From positions 1 to 25,417 of the forward strand of contig DIAF01000024.1 of assembly GCA_002414665.1 (NCBI GenBank): 25,417 nt of DNA. The letters run 5' to 3'. The notes beneath the pieces were generated by a model. That model made no database searches. It saw only the letters and a list, made by a program, of their open reading frames with translations, and was not told where the DNA came from. Position numbers and translations under genes: made by a program. Positions 1 to 9,600 of the stretch are shown in pieces. The DNA is from Halieaceae bacterium UBA5085 (GTDB taxonomy: Bacteria; Pseudomonadota; Gammaproteobacteria; Pseudomonadales; Halieaceae). Numbering within the stretch: the first letter of the stretch is position 1; each line of letters opens with the position of its first letter.

Positions 1-918
1 GTCATCGAGAAAAACGTGAACGATGTCGAGGGCGTCACCAACGCCATTCGAGCTGTCGTGGCGCAGTCGCGTACCAAGCTGAAGGCGGTCGCTGCCGCCG
101 TGGCGGGGTCGTCGGTGATCACCAAGATCATCGACATGCCAGCCGGCCTCAATGAGGACGACATGGAGACGCAGCTGACGCTGGAGGCGGATCAGTACAT
201 TCCGTACCCCCTGGATGAAGTGGCGATTGATTTCGAGATCCAGGGCGCGTCGCCGGAGCGGGCCAATCACGTTGAGGTCCTGCTGGCAGCCTGCCGGCGT
301 GAAACGATCGAGTCCCGTGTCGATGCCATTGAAGGTGCAGATCTCACCGCACGCATCATGGATGTCGAAGCCTATGCCATGGAGCGTGCCTACGGGCTGA
401 TCCGGCGCCAGCTGAACCTGGAGCTGGAGAGCATGGTCGCGATTGTGGACATCGGCGCCACCATGACCACGCTCAGCGTGTTGAATAACGGGCAGACCAT
501 CTACACGCGCGAGCAGCTTTTTGGGGGCAAACAGCTCACTGATGAAATCATGCGCCGTTACGGTTTGCCGCTGGAAGAGGCCGGTCTGGCCAAGAAACAG
601 GGCGGCCTGCCGGACGACTACGAACCCGAGGTCCTGATTCCCTTCAAGGAAGCCGTGGTACAGCAGGTGGCGCGGTCGTTGCAGTTTTTCTTCTCCTCCA
701 GCCAGTACAACGACGTTGACTACATCATTCTCGCAGGTGGCGTGTCCTCCATGGAGGGTCTGGTCGACCTGGTGCAGGACAAGCTGGGTACGCCCACGGC
801 CGTTGCCAACCCGTTCGCCGAAATGACCATCTCATCCCGGGTCAACGCGGTTGCCCTGAGCAGCGATGCCCCCGCGATGATGATCGCCTGCGGACTCGCC
901 CTGCGGAGCTTTGACTGA
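1..918 (+). CDS. pilM: Type IV pilus inner-membrane platform ATPase-like protein PilM (5' partial)
   Basis: PilM is the cytoplasmic, actin/FtsA-like protein of the type IV pilus alignment complex; it binds nucleotide and the N-terminal tail of PilN. The reading frame is open from base 1, so the gene begins upstream. About 306 codons are present of a family length near 350, leaving roughly the first 45-50 residues outside. The GTG at base 16 is an internal valine, not a start. Seen in the translation are the PilM-typical stretch EADQYIPYPLDEVAIDFE, the actin-fold phosphate segment VDIGATMTTLSV and the late LAGGVSSMEGL loop. The stop codon shares one base with the pilN start (TGATG at 916-920), so translation is probably coupled. 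The order pilM-N-O-P-Q supports the assignment strongly. Confidence 0.96.
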   Translation, partial: VIEKNVNDVEGVTNAIRAVVAQSRTKLKAVAAAVAGSSVITKIIDMPAGLNEDDMETQLTLEADQYIPYPLDEVAIDFEIQGASPERANHVEVLLAACRRETIESRVDAIEGADLTARIMDVEAYAMERAYGLIRRQLNLELESMVAIVDIGATMTTLSVLNNGQTIYTREQLFGGKQLTDEIMRRYGLPLEEAGLAKKQGGLPDDYEPEVLIPFKEAVVQQVARSLQFFFSSSQYNDVDYIILAGGVSSMEGLVDLVQDKLGTPTAVANPFAEMTISSRVNAVALSSDAPAMMIACGLALRSFD

Positions 919-1484
919 TGGCACAAATCAATCTGCTTCCCTGGCGTGAGGAACGCCGGGCCGAACGGAAGAAAGAGTTCCTTGCCCTCTTGGGTATGGT
1001 TGCACTTATCGGTATTGGACTGGTGATTCTCGGCGACCGCATTGTCAACGGCCAGATCGACCACCAGAAGGCGCGCAACGAGTACCTGACGGAAAATATC
1101 CGCGTGCTGGATCGCCAGGTGGAAGAGATCCGCGAACTGGAGCGCCGCCGCAACCAGCTGATCGACCGCATGCGCGTTATCCAGGAGCTGCAGGGTAACC
1201 GGCCGATTATCGTCCGCGTGATGGACCAGCTCGTGCGTACCCTGCCCGACGGCGTGTTCTACACCAGCCTGCAAAGCAGCAACAACGAGATCGTTCTGAT
1301 CGGGGTGGCGGAGTCCAATAACCGTGTTTCCAGCCTTATGCGACGCCTGGACTCCTCCGACTGGCTGCAGCAGCCAAACCTGGATTCCGTGCGTGCCGCT
1401 ACCCAGTATGGTGATCAGGCGGCGACGTTCAATCTCAAGGTGAAGGTGCAGTTGCCCGAATCCGATAGCGGCGCGGGAGGTTAA
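918..1484 (+). CDS. pilN: Type IV pilus assembly protein PilN
   Basis: PilN is a bitopic inner-membrane protein that pairs with PilO and carries the PilM-binding tail. The 188-residue product starts with the diagnostic INLLPWR motif (residues 4-10), which in this family inserts into PilM. A basic stretch follows, then one membrane segment at about residues 22-42, then a charged coiled-coil region (about 45-90) and a ferredoxin-like periplasmic domain. Length is normal for the family. It overlaps pilM by one base and is followed by pilO after three bases, with GGAGG near its end serving as the pilO ribosome binding site. Nothing unusual is visible. Confidence 0.96.
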   Translation: MAQINLLPWREERRAERKKEFLALLGMVALIGIGLVILGDRIVNGQIDHQKARNEYLTENIRVLDRQVEEIRELERRRNQLIDRMRVIQELQGNRPIIVRVMDQLVRTLPDGVFYTSLQSSNNEIVLIGVAESNNRVSSLMRRLDSSDWLQQPNLDSVRAATQYGDQAATFNLKVKVQLPESDSGAGG

Positions 1485-1487
1485 GGC

Positions 1488-2102
1488 ATGGCACTCGAAG
1501 ATACCCTGCGCAGTCTCCGGGAGTTCGATGTCAACGACATCGACTTCGACAACATCGGGTCCTGGCCGACCGCGGTCAAGGCAGTGCTCTGTGTTCTGCT
1601 GCTGGTGCTGGTTGTCGCGGGCGGATACTACTACCACATCAAGGATTTGCAGCTCGCGCTGGGCAACGTGCAGGCCGAAGAAGAGCGTCTGCGCAGCGAT
1701 TACGAGAAAAAGGCCTTCCAGGCGGCCAATCTTGAAGCCTACAAGGCGCAGATGCTGGAAATGGAAGAGTCTTTCGGTGCGCTGGTCAGTCAGTTGCCCA
1801 GCGACACCGAGGTCCCCGGGCTGCTGGAGGACATCACCAACAAGGGTCTGATGAATGGCCTGGAAATCAACAGCATCGCCTTGCAGCCGGAGCAGGCGCG
1901 CGAGTTCTACGTTGAGCTGCCGATTGCCATCACAGCGACGGGTTCCTACCATGACCTGGGGGCGTTCATCAGCGGGATGGCGGGCCTGCCGCGTATCGTA
2001 ACGCTGCACGATTTTTCAATCACGGCGCCGTCGGGCAACAGCAACGCGCTCAACATGAGCATTACCGCCAAGACCTATCGCTACAAGGATGGAGAGGGCT
2101 AG
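1488..2102 (+). CDS. pilO: Type IV pilus assembly protein PilO
   Basis: PilO is the partner of PilN in the periplasmic alignment subcomplex linking the inner-membrane motor platform to the PilQ secretin through PilP. The 204-residue product has a short acidic cytoplasmic tail, one clear membrane helix at about residues 29-48 (rich in V and L, ending GGYYYH), a coiled-coil stretch rich in E/K/A (about 55-95) and a periplasmic domain containing the PilO-typical LPSDTEVPGLLEDI segment. Start ATG 1488 has GGAGG eight bases upstream. An internal alternative frame from 1528 is a shadow. Spacing to pilP is one base. Confidence 0.96.
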   Translation: MALEDTLRSLREFDVNDIDFDNIGSWPTAVKAVLCVLLLVLVVAGGYYYHIKDLQLALGNVQAEEERLRSDYEKKAFQAANLEAYKAQMLEMEESFGALVSQLPSDTEVPGLLEDITNKGLMNGLEINSIALQPEQAREFYVELPIAITATGSYHDLGAFISGMAGLPRIVTLHDFSITAPSGNSNALNMSITAKTYRYKDGEG

Positions 2103-2103
2103 C

Positions 2104-2637
2104 ATGAGCATGGAGTGGCGCCTGACCGCAGTTGCGGTGTCTGCAGCCCTGCTGCTGACAGCCTGCGGGTCAGACAATTTCAGCGATCTGGACGCTTTTA
2201 TGGCGGAGAAGCGTGCACGGCCGGGTGGCATCATTGCGCCGATCCCGACCTTTCAGGCCTATGAGGCTTTTGCCTACAGTGCTACCGCCTTGCGCAGTCC
2301 CTTTGATCGCCCGGTACAGGTGCGTGATATCACCCAGATGCAGGCTATCAGCGCAATCAAACCGGACGAAAAGCGGGCTCGCGAGTTCCTCGAGCAATAC
2401 ACCTTCGATTCGTTGACGATGGTGGGCTCGCTGGAGCGCGGTGGAACCCAGTGGTCCCTGATTCGGGACCCGGACGGAGGGGTGCACCGTGTGCGCCTGG
2501 GGAATTACCTGGGTCGCAACCACGGCCGGATCGTCGAGATGACGGATTCCTATGTGGCGGTGGTGGAGATCGTCAGTGACGGTACCGCAGACGGTTGGGT
2601 GGAACGTCCGCGGAGAATCGATCTAAGCGGCATCTGA
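2104..2637 (+). CDS. pilP: Type IV pilus assembly lipoprotein PilP
   Basis: PilP is an inner-membrane lipoprotein whose unstructured N-terminal region binds PilN/PilO and whose beta domain contacts the PilQ secretin. The chosen ATG at 2104 follows the pilO stop by one base and gives 177 residues. The open frame extends back to 2089, but that would put it inside pilO and spoil the signal peptide. From 2104 the product has a lipoprotein signal: a hydrophobic run ending LLLTAC with the lipid-accepting cysteine at residue 21. The next part includes the PilP-typical RPGGIIAPIPTF and SPFDRP segments. The following residue is Gly rather than Asp, so a plain inner-membrane retention signal is not evident at position +2. 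Confidence 0.95.
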   Translation: MSMEWRLTAVAVSAALLLTACGSDNFSDLDAFMAEKRARPGGIIAPIPTFQAYEAFAYSATALRSPFDRPVQVRDITQMQAISAIKPDEKRAREFLEQYTFDSLTMVGSLERGGTQWSLIRDPDGGVHRVRLGNYLGRNHGRIVEMTDSYVAVVEIVSDGTADGWVERPRRIDLSGI

Positions 2638-2660
2638 CGCAGGGGCCATTGGTGACAGCC

Positions 2661-4820
2661 ATGTTGAAAAAAACAGCAAATTTGGGGATTAGTGCCGTGA
2701 AAGAGGGATCTTGCAGACGGAGTGGTACACTGCAACGTCTGGCAGCAATGCTGGTTTTCAGCCTCTTGGGCCAGGCCGTGCAGGCGGCGCCGACAGTGAC
2801 GGACATCGAATTCGCCTCGCGCCCGGGCAGCAAGATCGAGGTGCGACTGGATTTCGATGAAACGCCACCTCCGATGGAGGCCTACACTATTGAGAAGCCG
2901 GCGCGGATTGCCATTGACTTCCCGGGCACGCGCAGCGCGCTGCCGCAAAAAAGCTACTCCCTGCCCTATGGCAACGCGACGGGCGTGGTGGTGCTGGAGT
3001 CGGGTGACCGCACGCGCCTGGTGCTGAACCTGGTGAAGCTGGTGCCCTACGAGACCCGGGTTGAAGGCAACAGCCTGTTCCTGGTGGTGGGCCAGGGCAG
3101 CAGCGGTGACTACGTCAAGCCGGCCAGCGACCCCAATGCACTTACGGCGCGCGTCGAGCAGGTTGCCCGCGAGCGCTCGTCCATCAACGATCTGCAATTC
3201 CAGCGCGCAGGCAGTGGTGAGGCGCGCCTGACCCTGGAGCTCAGCAACCCCTCGGTCGACGTGAACGTGTTCAGTGAACGCGGTGATATCCGCGTGCAGT
3301 TCCTTGATACCAGTGTGCCCGAGCACCTGATGCGCCGCTTCGATGTCACCGATTTCGCCACGCCGGTTACCAGTGTGGATGTCAACAGTGCCGAGCGCGG
3401 TGCAACGCTGACCCTGAAGACCGTGGGTGAATTCGACTACCTGGCGTATCAGACGGACAATCAGTATGTGATTGCGGTCAAGCCGCTGTCCAAGAAGGAA
3501 CTGGAAGAGCGCCGGGACGAATTCACCTATGTCGGTGAACGCATTTCGCTGAACTTCCAGGACATTGAAGTGCGCGCAGTGCTGCAGCTGATTGCCGACT
3601 TCACCGAGCTCAACCTGGTGGCGAGCGATACCGTGTCCGGACGCATCACCCTGCGCCTGCAAAACGTGCCTTGGGACCAGGCGCTGGAGCTGGTGCTGCG
3701 CACCAAGGGCCTCGACAAGCGCCAGGTCGGTAACGTGCTGATGGTGGCGCCTGCGGCGGAAATCGCCGAGCGTGAGCGGCAGCAAATCGAAGCGAACAAG
3801 CAGATTGCCGAACTGGCACCCCTGCAGAGTGAGTTTATCCGCATCCGTTACGCCAGTGCCGCGAGCGTGGTGAGCCTCTTCGAAGCGGGTTCGGAGGACG
3901 GCGGTACGCTGATCTCACCGCGCGGCTCGGTGATCGTTGAGCCCCGCACCAACTCCCTGATCGTCACGGAAACCGCGTCCAAGCTGGCAGAGATCCGCGA
4001 CCTGATCGACCTCGTGGACATTCCCATCCGCCAGGTCATGATCGAAGCGCGCATTGTGATCGCCCAGTCCGACCTGGAGCAGGAGCTGGGTATTGAGTGG
4101 GGCGGCGGTTTTGTCGATTCCGACGTGAACGGCAATGCCCTGTCCGTCTCTGGCGATACGGCAAACGTGGCGGCGATCAACCAGTCGGTGATCGATGGCA
4201 CTGCCAGCGGCGTGAACTTTCCGGGTGCCCTGATGGTCGACCTCGGTGTCGCGTCCAAGGCCGGCGGCTTCGCGGTCGGCTTCACCAGTGAAGACCTGTT
4301 CCTGACCGCCGAACTGTCGGCGCTGGAAGCGGCGGGCAATGGCGAGGTTGTGTCCCAGCCCAAGGTGATTACCGGCGACAAGCAGAAGGCGATCATCAAG
4401 TCGGGTTCCGAGATTCCGTATCAGGAAGGTTCTCTGAGCGGCCAGAACACCACGTCCTTCAAGGAAGCCGTGCTGCAGCTGGATGTCACGCCCAACATTA
4501 CCCCAGATGATCGTATCCTGCTGGATCTGGTGATTACCCAGGACTCACTGGGTGACCTCGTGCCGAGTGGCCAGGGTGGCTTCATCCCCTCCATCGATAC
4601 CACCGAGTTGACCACCCAGGTGCTGGTGGGCAACGGTGAAACCGTCGTGCTCGGCGGTGTGTTCCGCACCGAGGACATCGAGTCCGTGACCAAGGTGCCG
4701 TTCTTTGGCGACATTCCGTATATCGGTCGCCTGTTCCGCAATGAGTCCAACTCCAAGACCAAGACGGAAACGCTGATCTTTATCACGCCGCGTATCCTCG
4801 CTGACAGCCTGCTGGACTAG
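2661..4820 (+). CDS. pilQ: Type IV pilus outer-membrane secretin PilQ
   Basis: PilQ forms the gated outer-membrane ring through which the pilus passes. From ATG 2661 the product is 719 residues: signal peptide cleaved near residue 42 (QAVQA-A), first AMIN domain from about 44, second AMIN from about 174, STN domain about 295-370, secretin N1-type domain from about 390, and the secretin core from about 455 to the end, including the closing motif VPFFGDIPYIGRLF and FITPRIL. The AMIN domains bind peptidoglycan in this family. Start choice is uncertain: GTG 2697 has a better-spaced GGGGAT (2684-2689) and would give a 30-residue signal peptide, whereas ATG 2661 has only a distant AGGGG. The mature protein is the same either way. 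Confidence 0.96.
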   Translation: MLKKTANLGISAVKEGSCRRSGTLQRLAAMLVFSLLGQAVQAAPTVTDIEFASRPGSKIEVRLDFDETPPPMEAYTIEKPARIAIDFPGTRSALPQKSYSLPYGNATGVVVLESGDRTRLVLNLVKLVPYETRVEGNSLFLVVGQGSSGDYVKPASDPNALTARVEQVARERSSINDLQFQRAGSGEARLTLELSNPSVDVNVFSERGDIRVQFLDTSVPEHLMRRFDVTDFATPVTSVDVNSAERGATLTLKTVGEFDYLAYQTDNQYVIAVKPLSKKELEERRDEFTYVGERISLNFQDIEVRAVLQLIADFTELNLVASDTVSGRITLRLQNVPWDQALELVLRTKGLDKRQVGNVLMVAPAAEIAERERQQIEANKQIAELAPLQSEFIRIRYASAASVVSLFEAGSEDGGTLISPRGSVIVEPRTNSLIVTETASKLAEIRDLIDLVDIPIRQVMIEARIVIAQSDLEQELGIEWGGGFVDSDVNGNALSVSGDTANVAAINQSVIDGTASGVNFPGALMVDLGVASKAGGFAVGFTSEDLFLTAELSALEAAGNGEVVSQPKVITGDKQKAIIKSGSEIPYQEGSLSGQNTTSFKEAVLQLDVTPNITPDDRILLDLVITQDSLGDLVPSGQGGFIPSIDTTELTTQVLVGNGETVVLGGVFRTEDIESVTKVPFFGDIPYIGRLFRNESNSKTKTETLIFITPRILADSLLD

Positions 4821-4838
4821 GGCGCGTCCTTACGTCTC

Positions 4839-5360
4839 ATGCCGGATCTGCACCGCGTCTTTCTCGTCGGCCCCATGGGGGCCGGCAAGAGCACCATTGG
4901 CAAGTATCTTGCGCGCCAGCTCGGCCTCGCCTTCGCGGATACCGATACCGAGATTGAGCATCGCACCGGCGCCGATATCCCCTGGATTTTTGATGTTGAG
5001 GGCGAGTCGGGTTTCCGCGACCGGGAACAACAGGTGGTGGAGGAAATGACGCAGATGGACGACATCGTCCTCGCCACCGGTGGCGGTGTGATCATGCGTG
5101 CCGAGAACCGCGCGGCCCTGGGAAGCCGCGGCTTCGTCATCTACCTGCACGCAACGGTGGATGAACAGGTGCGTCGCACCCGCAACGACCGCAAGCGGCC
5201 GCTGCTGCAGTCAGGGAACCCGGGGACCGTCCTGCGCGATCTGTTCAAGGTGCGTGACCCGCTGTACCGGGAGATCGCCGATTATGTCATCGACACCGAC
5301 GGCTGCAGCCCGCGCACCGTCGCCCAGCGCCTGATGGAGGCACTCACCACCGAGCGCTAA
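4839..5360 (+). CDS. aroK: Shikimate kinase
   Basis: This 173-residue enzyme phosphorylates shikimate with ATP, the fifth step of aromatic amino acid synthesis in the cytoplasm. The Walker A loop GPMGAGKST lies at residues 11-19. The shikimate-binding DTDTEIE segment, the FRDRE arginine, the GGGV loop and the RKRPLL lid arginine are all visible. Length matches the family (about 170-180). It starts 18 bases after the pilQ stop without a strong ribosome binding site, so it is probably co-transcribed with the pil genes. The pilQ-aroK-aroB order is widely conserved in gammaproteobacteria. Confidence 0.96.
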   Translation: MPDLHRVFLVGPMGAGKSTIGKYLARQLGLAFADTDTEIEHRTGADIPWIFDVEGESGFRDREQQVVEEMTQMDDIVLATGGGVIMRAENRAALGSRGFVIYLHATVDEQVRRTRNDRKRPLLQSGNPGTVLRDLFKVRDPLYREIADYVIDTDGCSPRTVAQRLMEALTTER

Positions 5361-5382
5361 AGACAGGGGGGGATCGCGGGGC

Positions 5383-5388
5383 TAGAAT
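5383..5388 (+). promoter_or_regulatory. Possible internal promoter -10 element before aroB
   Basis: TAGAAT at 5383-5388 resembles a sigma70 -10 box. AAGACA at 5360-5365 lies 17 bases upstream and matches four of six -35 positions. Transcription from here would start near 5395 and leave a leader of about 20 bases carrying the aroB ribosome binding site. The -35 is weak, so this is only a candidate internal promoter in the pil-aro operon. Confidence 0.3.
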
Positions 5389-5414
5389 AGCGGTCTTTTA
5401 CCCTGGAGTGCCCT

Positions 5415-6527
5415 GTGTCCGTCATCATGCATACCGTTCATGTCGATCTGGCCGAGCGCAGCTATCCGGTCTACATCGGCCGCGATCTGTTCTCCGACCC
5501 GCAGCTGCTGCGCCAGCACGTTCGCGGCCGCGAGGTGGCCATCGTCAGTAACGTGACGGTAGCACCCCTCTACGTACCGCGGCTGCGCGCCGCGCTGGGT
5601 GACGGAGGCCGGGTTACCGAAATCATCCTGCCCGACGGTGAACAACACAAGACACTGGCCAGCTTTGAACACATTCTTGAGTGCCTGCTGGCCGATCGCC
5701 ACAGTCGCAGCACAACCCTGATTGCGGTCGGTGGCGGCGTTGTAGGCGATATCACCGGCTTTGCCGCCGCCTGCTACCAGCGCGGGGTCGAGTTCATTCA
5801 GGTGCCCACAACCTTGCTGGCGCAGGTGGACTCCTCCGTGGGCGGCAAGACCGCGGTCAACCATGCGCTTGGCAAGAACATGATTGGCGCATTTCATCAG
5901 CCGCGCGCCGTGTTCATTGACACCAACAGCCTGCACACGCTGCCGGCTCGCGAGCTGTCCGCCGGCCTCGCCGAGGTCATCAAGTACGGCCTGATTTGTG
6001 ACGCCGGCTTTTATGCCTGGCTGCTTGAGGCCATGCCACGCTTGCTGGGCCGTGACGACAGCGCCCTCGCTGAGGCCATTGAGCGCAGTTGCGCGCTGAA
6101 GGCCCGCGTGGTGGCCGCTGATGAGCGGGAAGGGGGCGTGCGCGCGATACTCAATCTCGGGCATACCTTCGGCCACGCCATCGAGACCGCCCAGGGCTAC
6201 GGCAGCTGGTTGCACGGTGAGGCGGTTGCGGTAGGTATGCTGCTAGCGCTGCGCCTGTCGGTCGCCCGTGGCTGGGTAGCCGAGGACGAAGTCCCGCGGT
6301 TGGAAGCATTGCTGCGTGAGGCGCGTCTGCCGCTGGATATTCCCGCCGGTATGACGCCATCAATGTTCATTGATCTGATGGGTCGCGACAAGAAAGTGGT
6401 GGATGGCCGTATGCGGCTGGTGTTGTTACGCGCTATCGGCGAGGCCTGCCTTGTCGACGACGTGACCGGAGAAGAACTCGAGGGCTTGCTGGGTGCGGCA
6501 CAGGCGCGTGCCGACAGCCCCTGTTGA
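5415..6527 (+). CDS. aroB: 3-dehydroquinate synthase
   Basis: This enzyme converts DAHP to 3-dehydroquinate using NAD and a divalent metal, the second step of the shikimate pathway. The 370-residue product contains the NAD-binding GGGVVGDITGF loop, the PTTLLAQVDSSVGGKTAVNH substrate loop, and metal ligands in AEVIKYG (Glu), NLGHTFGHAIE (His) and HGEAV (His). GTG 5415 is preferred as the start because GGAG at 5405-5408 is spaced six bases from it. ATG 5427 would match the N-terminus of many homologues (MHTVHVDLAERSYP) but has no ribosome binding site. The gap from aroK is 54 bases. Confidence 0.96.
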   Translation: MSVIMHTVHVDLAERSYPVYIGRDLFSDPQLLRQHVRGREVAIVSNVTVAPLYVPRLRAALGDGGRVTEIILPDGEQHKTLASFEHILECLLADRHSRSTTLIAVGGGVVGDITGFAAACYQRGVEFIQVPTTLLAQVDSSVGGKTAVNHALGKNMIGAFHQPRAVFIDTNSLHTLPARELSAGLAEVIKYGLICDAGFYAWLLEAMPRLLGRDDSALAEAIERSCALKARVVAADEREGGVRAILNLGHTFGHAIETAQGYGSWLHGEAVAVGMLLALRLSVARGWVAEDEVPRLEALLREARLPLDIPAGMTPSMFIDLMGRDKKVVDGRMRLVLLRAIGEACLVDDVTGEELEGLLGAAQARADSPC

Positions 6528-6533
6528 GGCCGT

Positions 6534-6562
6534 TTGTTCCACACTGCGCAACTGTGTAAAAT
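6534..6562 (+). promoter_or_regulatory. sigma70-like promoter of gltBD
   Basis: TTGTTC at 6534-6539 and TAAAAT at 6557-6562 are separated by 17 bases, the optimal spacing for sigma70. A start near 6569 leaves an untranslated leader of about 78 bases before gltB. This fits a separate transcription unit for glutamate synthase. No regulator site (Lrp, NtrC, ArgP) could be recognised by eye. Confidence 0.5.
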
Positions 6563-6647
6563 GACCTCCCCCTTTCGCCCGAGTGCTGCCGAGGTACGGG
6601 GCGTGTCGGTGTAACCGTTTGTTTTTATTACCTATTCTGGACACAGT

Positions 6648-9600
6648 ATGAGTGCAGGCTTGTTTAGCCCTGAAGAATTCCGCGACAACTGTGGCTTCGG
6701 CCTGATCGTCCACAGTGCGGGCGATGCCAGCCACCGTTTGCTGCAGACCGCCATTGAGTCGCTGACATGCATGACGCACCGGGGCGGTATCGCAGCGGAT
6801 GGCAAGACCGGTGACGGCTGCGGCCTGCTCCTGCAGATGCCCGTTCCCTTCATGCGCACGTTGGCGCGCGAGGCTTTCGGCGCCGAACTGGAGGAACCTT
6901 TCGGCGTTGGCCAGATCTTCCTGAACCAGGATGAGGGTCGCGCAGCTGTCGCGCGCGCCGGAATGGAAAAGGCGCTCATCGATCAGGGACTGACCGTTGT
7001 GGGCTGGCGGGAAGTCCCGACCGACAGCAGTGTCTGTGGTGAAATTGCCCTCGCGACCCTGCCGCGTATCGAGCAGGTGTTCTTCAGCGCTCCGGGCCTC
7101 AGTGCCGATGAGCTCTCCACAAAGCTGTTCGTGGCGCGACGCAAAGCGGAGATCGCCAACGAGAGTGACCCGGATTTCTACATCTGCAGCCTGTCGGGCC
7201 GCGTGATTGCCTACAAGGGCCTGGTAATGCCGGTGGATCTGCCGCGCTTCTACCACGACCTGGACGACGAGCGCCTGGAAACCGCAATCTGCGTGTTCCA
7301 CCAGCGCTTCTCCACCAATACCATGCCGCGCTGGCCGCTGGCGCAGCCGTTCCGGCTGCTGGCGCACAACGGCGAGATCAACACCATTGATGGCAACCGC
7401 AACTGGGCCGAGGCGCGCACGGCGCTGTTCCAGTCAGATCGCCTGCCCAACATCAGCGACATCGCACCGCTGGTGAATCGTACCGGTTCGGACTCTTCCA
7501 GCCTCGACAACATGCTGGACGTACTGCTGACCGGGGGCGTGGACATGCCCCGCGCGTTGCGCATGCTGATTCCCCCCGCGTGGCAGAACATGGAGGACAT
7601 GGACCCCGATCTGCGGGCCTTCTATGAGTATCATTCCATGCACATGGAGCCCTGGGACGGCCCGGCCGGCATTGTGCTGACTGACGGGCGCTATGCGGTG
7701 TGCCTGCTGGACCGGAATGGCCTGCGCCCGGCGCGCTGGGTGAAAACCAAGGACGGCTTCATCACGCTGGCATCGGAAGTGGGTACCCACGGCTATCGCA
7801 GTGAAGACGTGATCGCCAAGGGTCGCGTCGGCCCCGGCCAGATCCTGATGGTAGATACCCAGACCGGCGAGATGCTGCACACGGCGGACATCGATAACCG
7901 CCTGAAGAGCCGCCACCCCTACAAGCGCTGGCTGAAGGAGAACTCGTACCACGTCGAAGGCACCTTCGGCGGTGAGCAGGCGCCGGGGATCGAGCCCGAC
8001 ATGCTCAAGCCCTACCAGAAGATGTTCCAGGTGACCTTCGAGGAGCGTGACCAGGTGCTGCGTCCGCTGGCGGAATCGGGCAACGAGGCGGTCGGTTCAA
8101 TGGGTGACGACACGCCCATGGCGGTGCTCTCCCGCCAGGAGCGCCCTCTCTACGACTTCTTCCGGCAGAAATTCGCGCAGGTGACGAACCCCGCAATCGA
8201 CCCCCTGCGGGAGGCGATCGTGATGTCCCTGGAGACTGATCTCGGCGCCGAGAAGAACGTATTCCACGAGGGGCCGGAGCACGCTGACCGGATCATCCTG
8301 AGTTCGCCGGTGCTGTCCCAGGGCAAGTTCAATACGCTGCTGTCGCTGAACCGCCCGGGCTTTGATGTCTGCGATATCGACGGCACTTACGACCCGGCAG
8401 AGACGACCCTGCAGCAGGCGGTGGCGAGGCTGGTGGACACCGCGGAGCAGGCGGTGCGCAATGGCGCGACTATCCTGATCATTTCCGACCGCTCCATCGC
8501 CCCGACGCGCCTGCCGATTCACAGCCTGATCGCCACGGGCGCCGTGCACCATCACCTAATCCGGCAGGGTTTGCGCTGTGATGCGAATCTGGTCATCGAG
8601 ACCGCCAGTGCCCGCGATTCCCATCAGGTGGCCTGCCTGCTGGGGTTCGGGGCAACCGCGATCTACCCCTACCTCGCCTACAGCGTGCTTGAGGACCTGA
8701 TTCGCGATGGCGAATTACTCGGTGAACCGAGCACCTGCTACAAGAACTATCGCAAGGGCATCAACAAGGGCCTGCTCAAAATCATGTCCAAGATGGGCAT
8801 CTCCGCGGTGAGCTCCTACCGCGGCGCACAGCTGTTCGAGGCGGTGGGCCTGGCGCGCGAGGTTGTGGATACCGCATTCTGCGGCGTGGCTTCGCGTATC
8901 GAGGGTGCCGGTTTTGCCGAACTGGAACAGGACCAGCGGAACCTGGCCAAGCTGGCCTGGAACCCGCGCAAACCGCTGCAACAGGGCGGTCTGTTGAAAT
9001 ATGTGCACGGCCAGGAATACCACGCCTTCAACCCCGATGTGGTGACCACGCTGCAGCTGGCTGTCGCCACCGGGGACTATGCGACCTATCAGCGCTACGC
9101 CGAGCTGGTCAACACCCGCCCGGTGGCAACGATTCGCGACTTGTTGCAACCGGTACTGGCGGAGAAGCCGCTGGACCTCGACGAGGTCGAGCCGATCAGC
9201 GCCATTCTGCCGCGGTTCGATTCCGCGGGGATGTCGCTGGGCGCACTCAGTCCCGAGGCGCACGAGGCCCTGGCAGCGGCCATGAACCGGCTGGGTGCTC
9301 GCTCCAACTCCGGTGAGGGCGGCGAAGACCCCGCGCGCTACGGTACCGAACGCAGTTCCAAGATCAAGCAGATCGCCTCCGGCCGCTTCGGTGTCACGCC
9401 GCATTATCTGGTGAATGCCGAAGTGCTGCAGATCAAGGTGGCGCAGGGTGCCAAGCCCGGTGAAGGTGGCCAGCTGCCGGGCGGCAAGGTGAATGAACTG
9501 ATTGCGCGCCTGCGCTACTCGGTGCCTGGCGTGACGCTCATTTCACCGCCGCCGCACCACGACATCTATTCCATTGAGGATCTGGCGCAGCTGATTTTCG

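Noticed and set aside
2550..3785. A 411-residue minus-strand frame opposite pilQ
   Set aside because: It mirrors pilQ codons, is rich in His/Gln/Arg and lacks a plausible ribosome binding site; it is a shadow.
5358..5399. AAAGAC/GTCTTT inverted repeat between aroK and aroB as a terminator
   Set aside because: The arms are only six bases with a loop of about 28, and aroK and aroB are normally co-transcribed.
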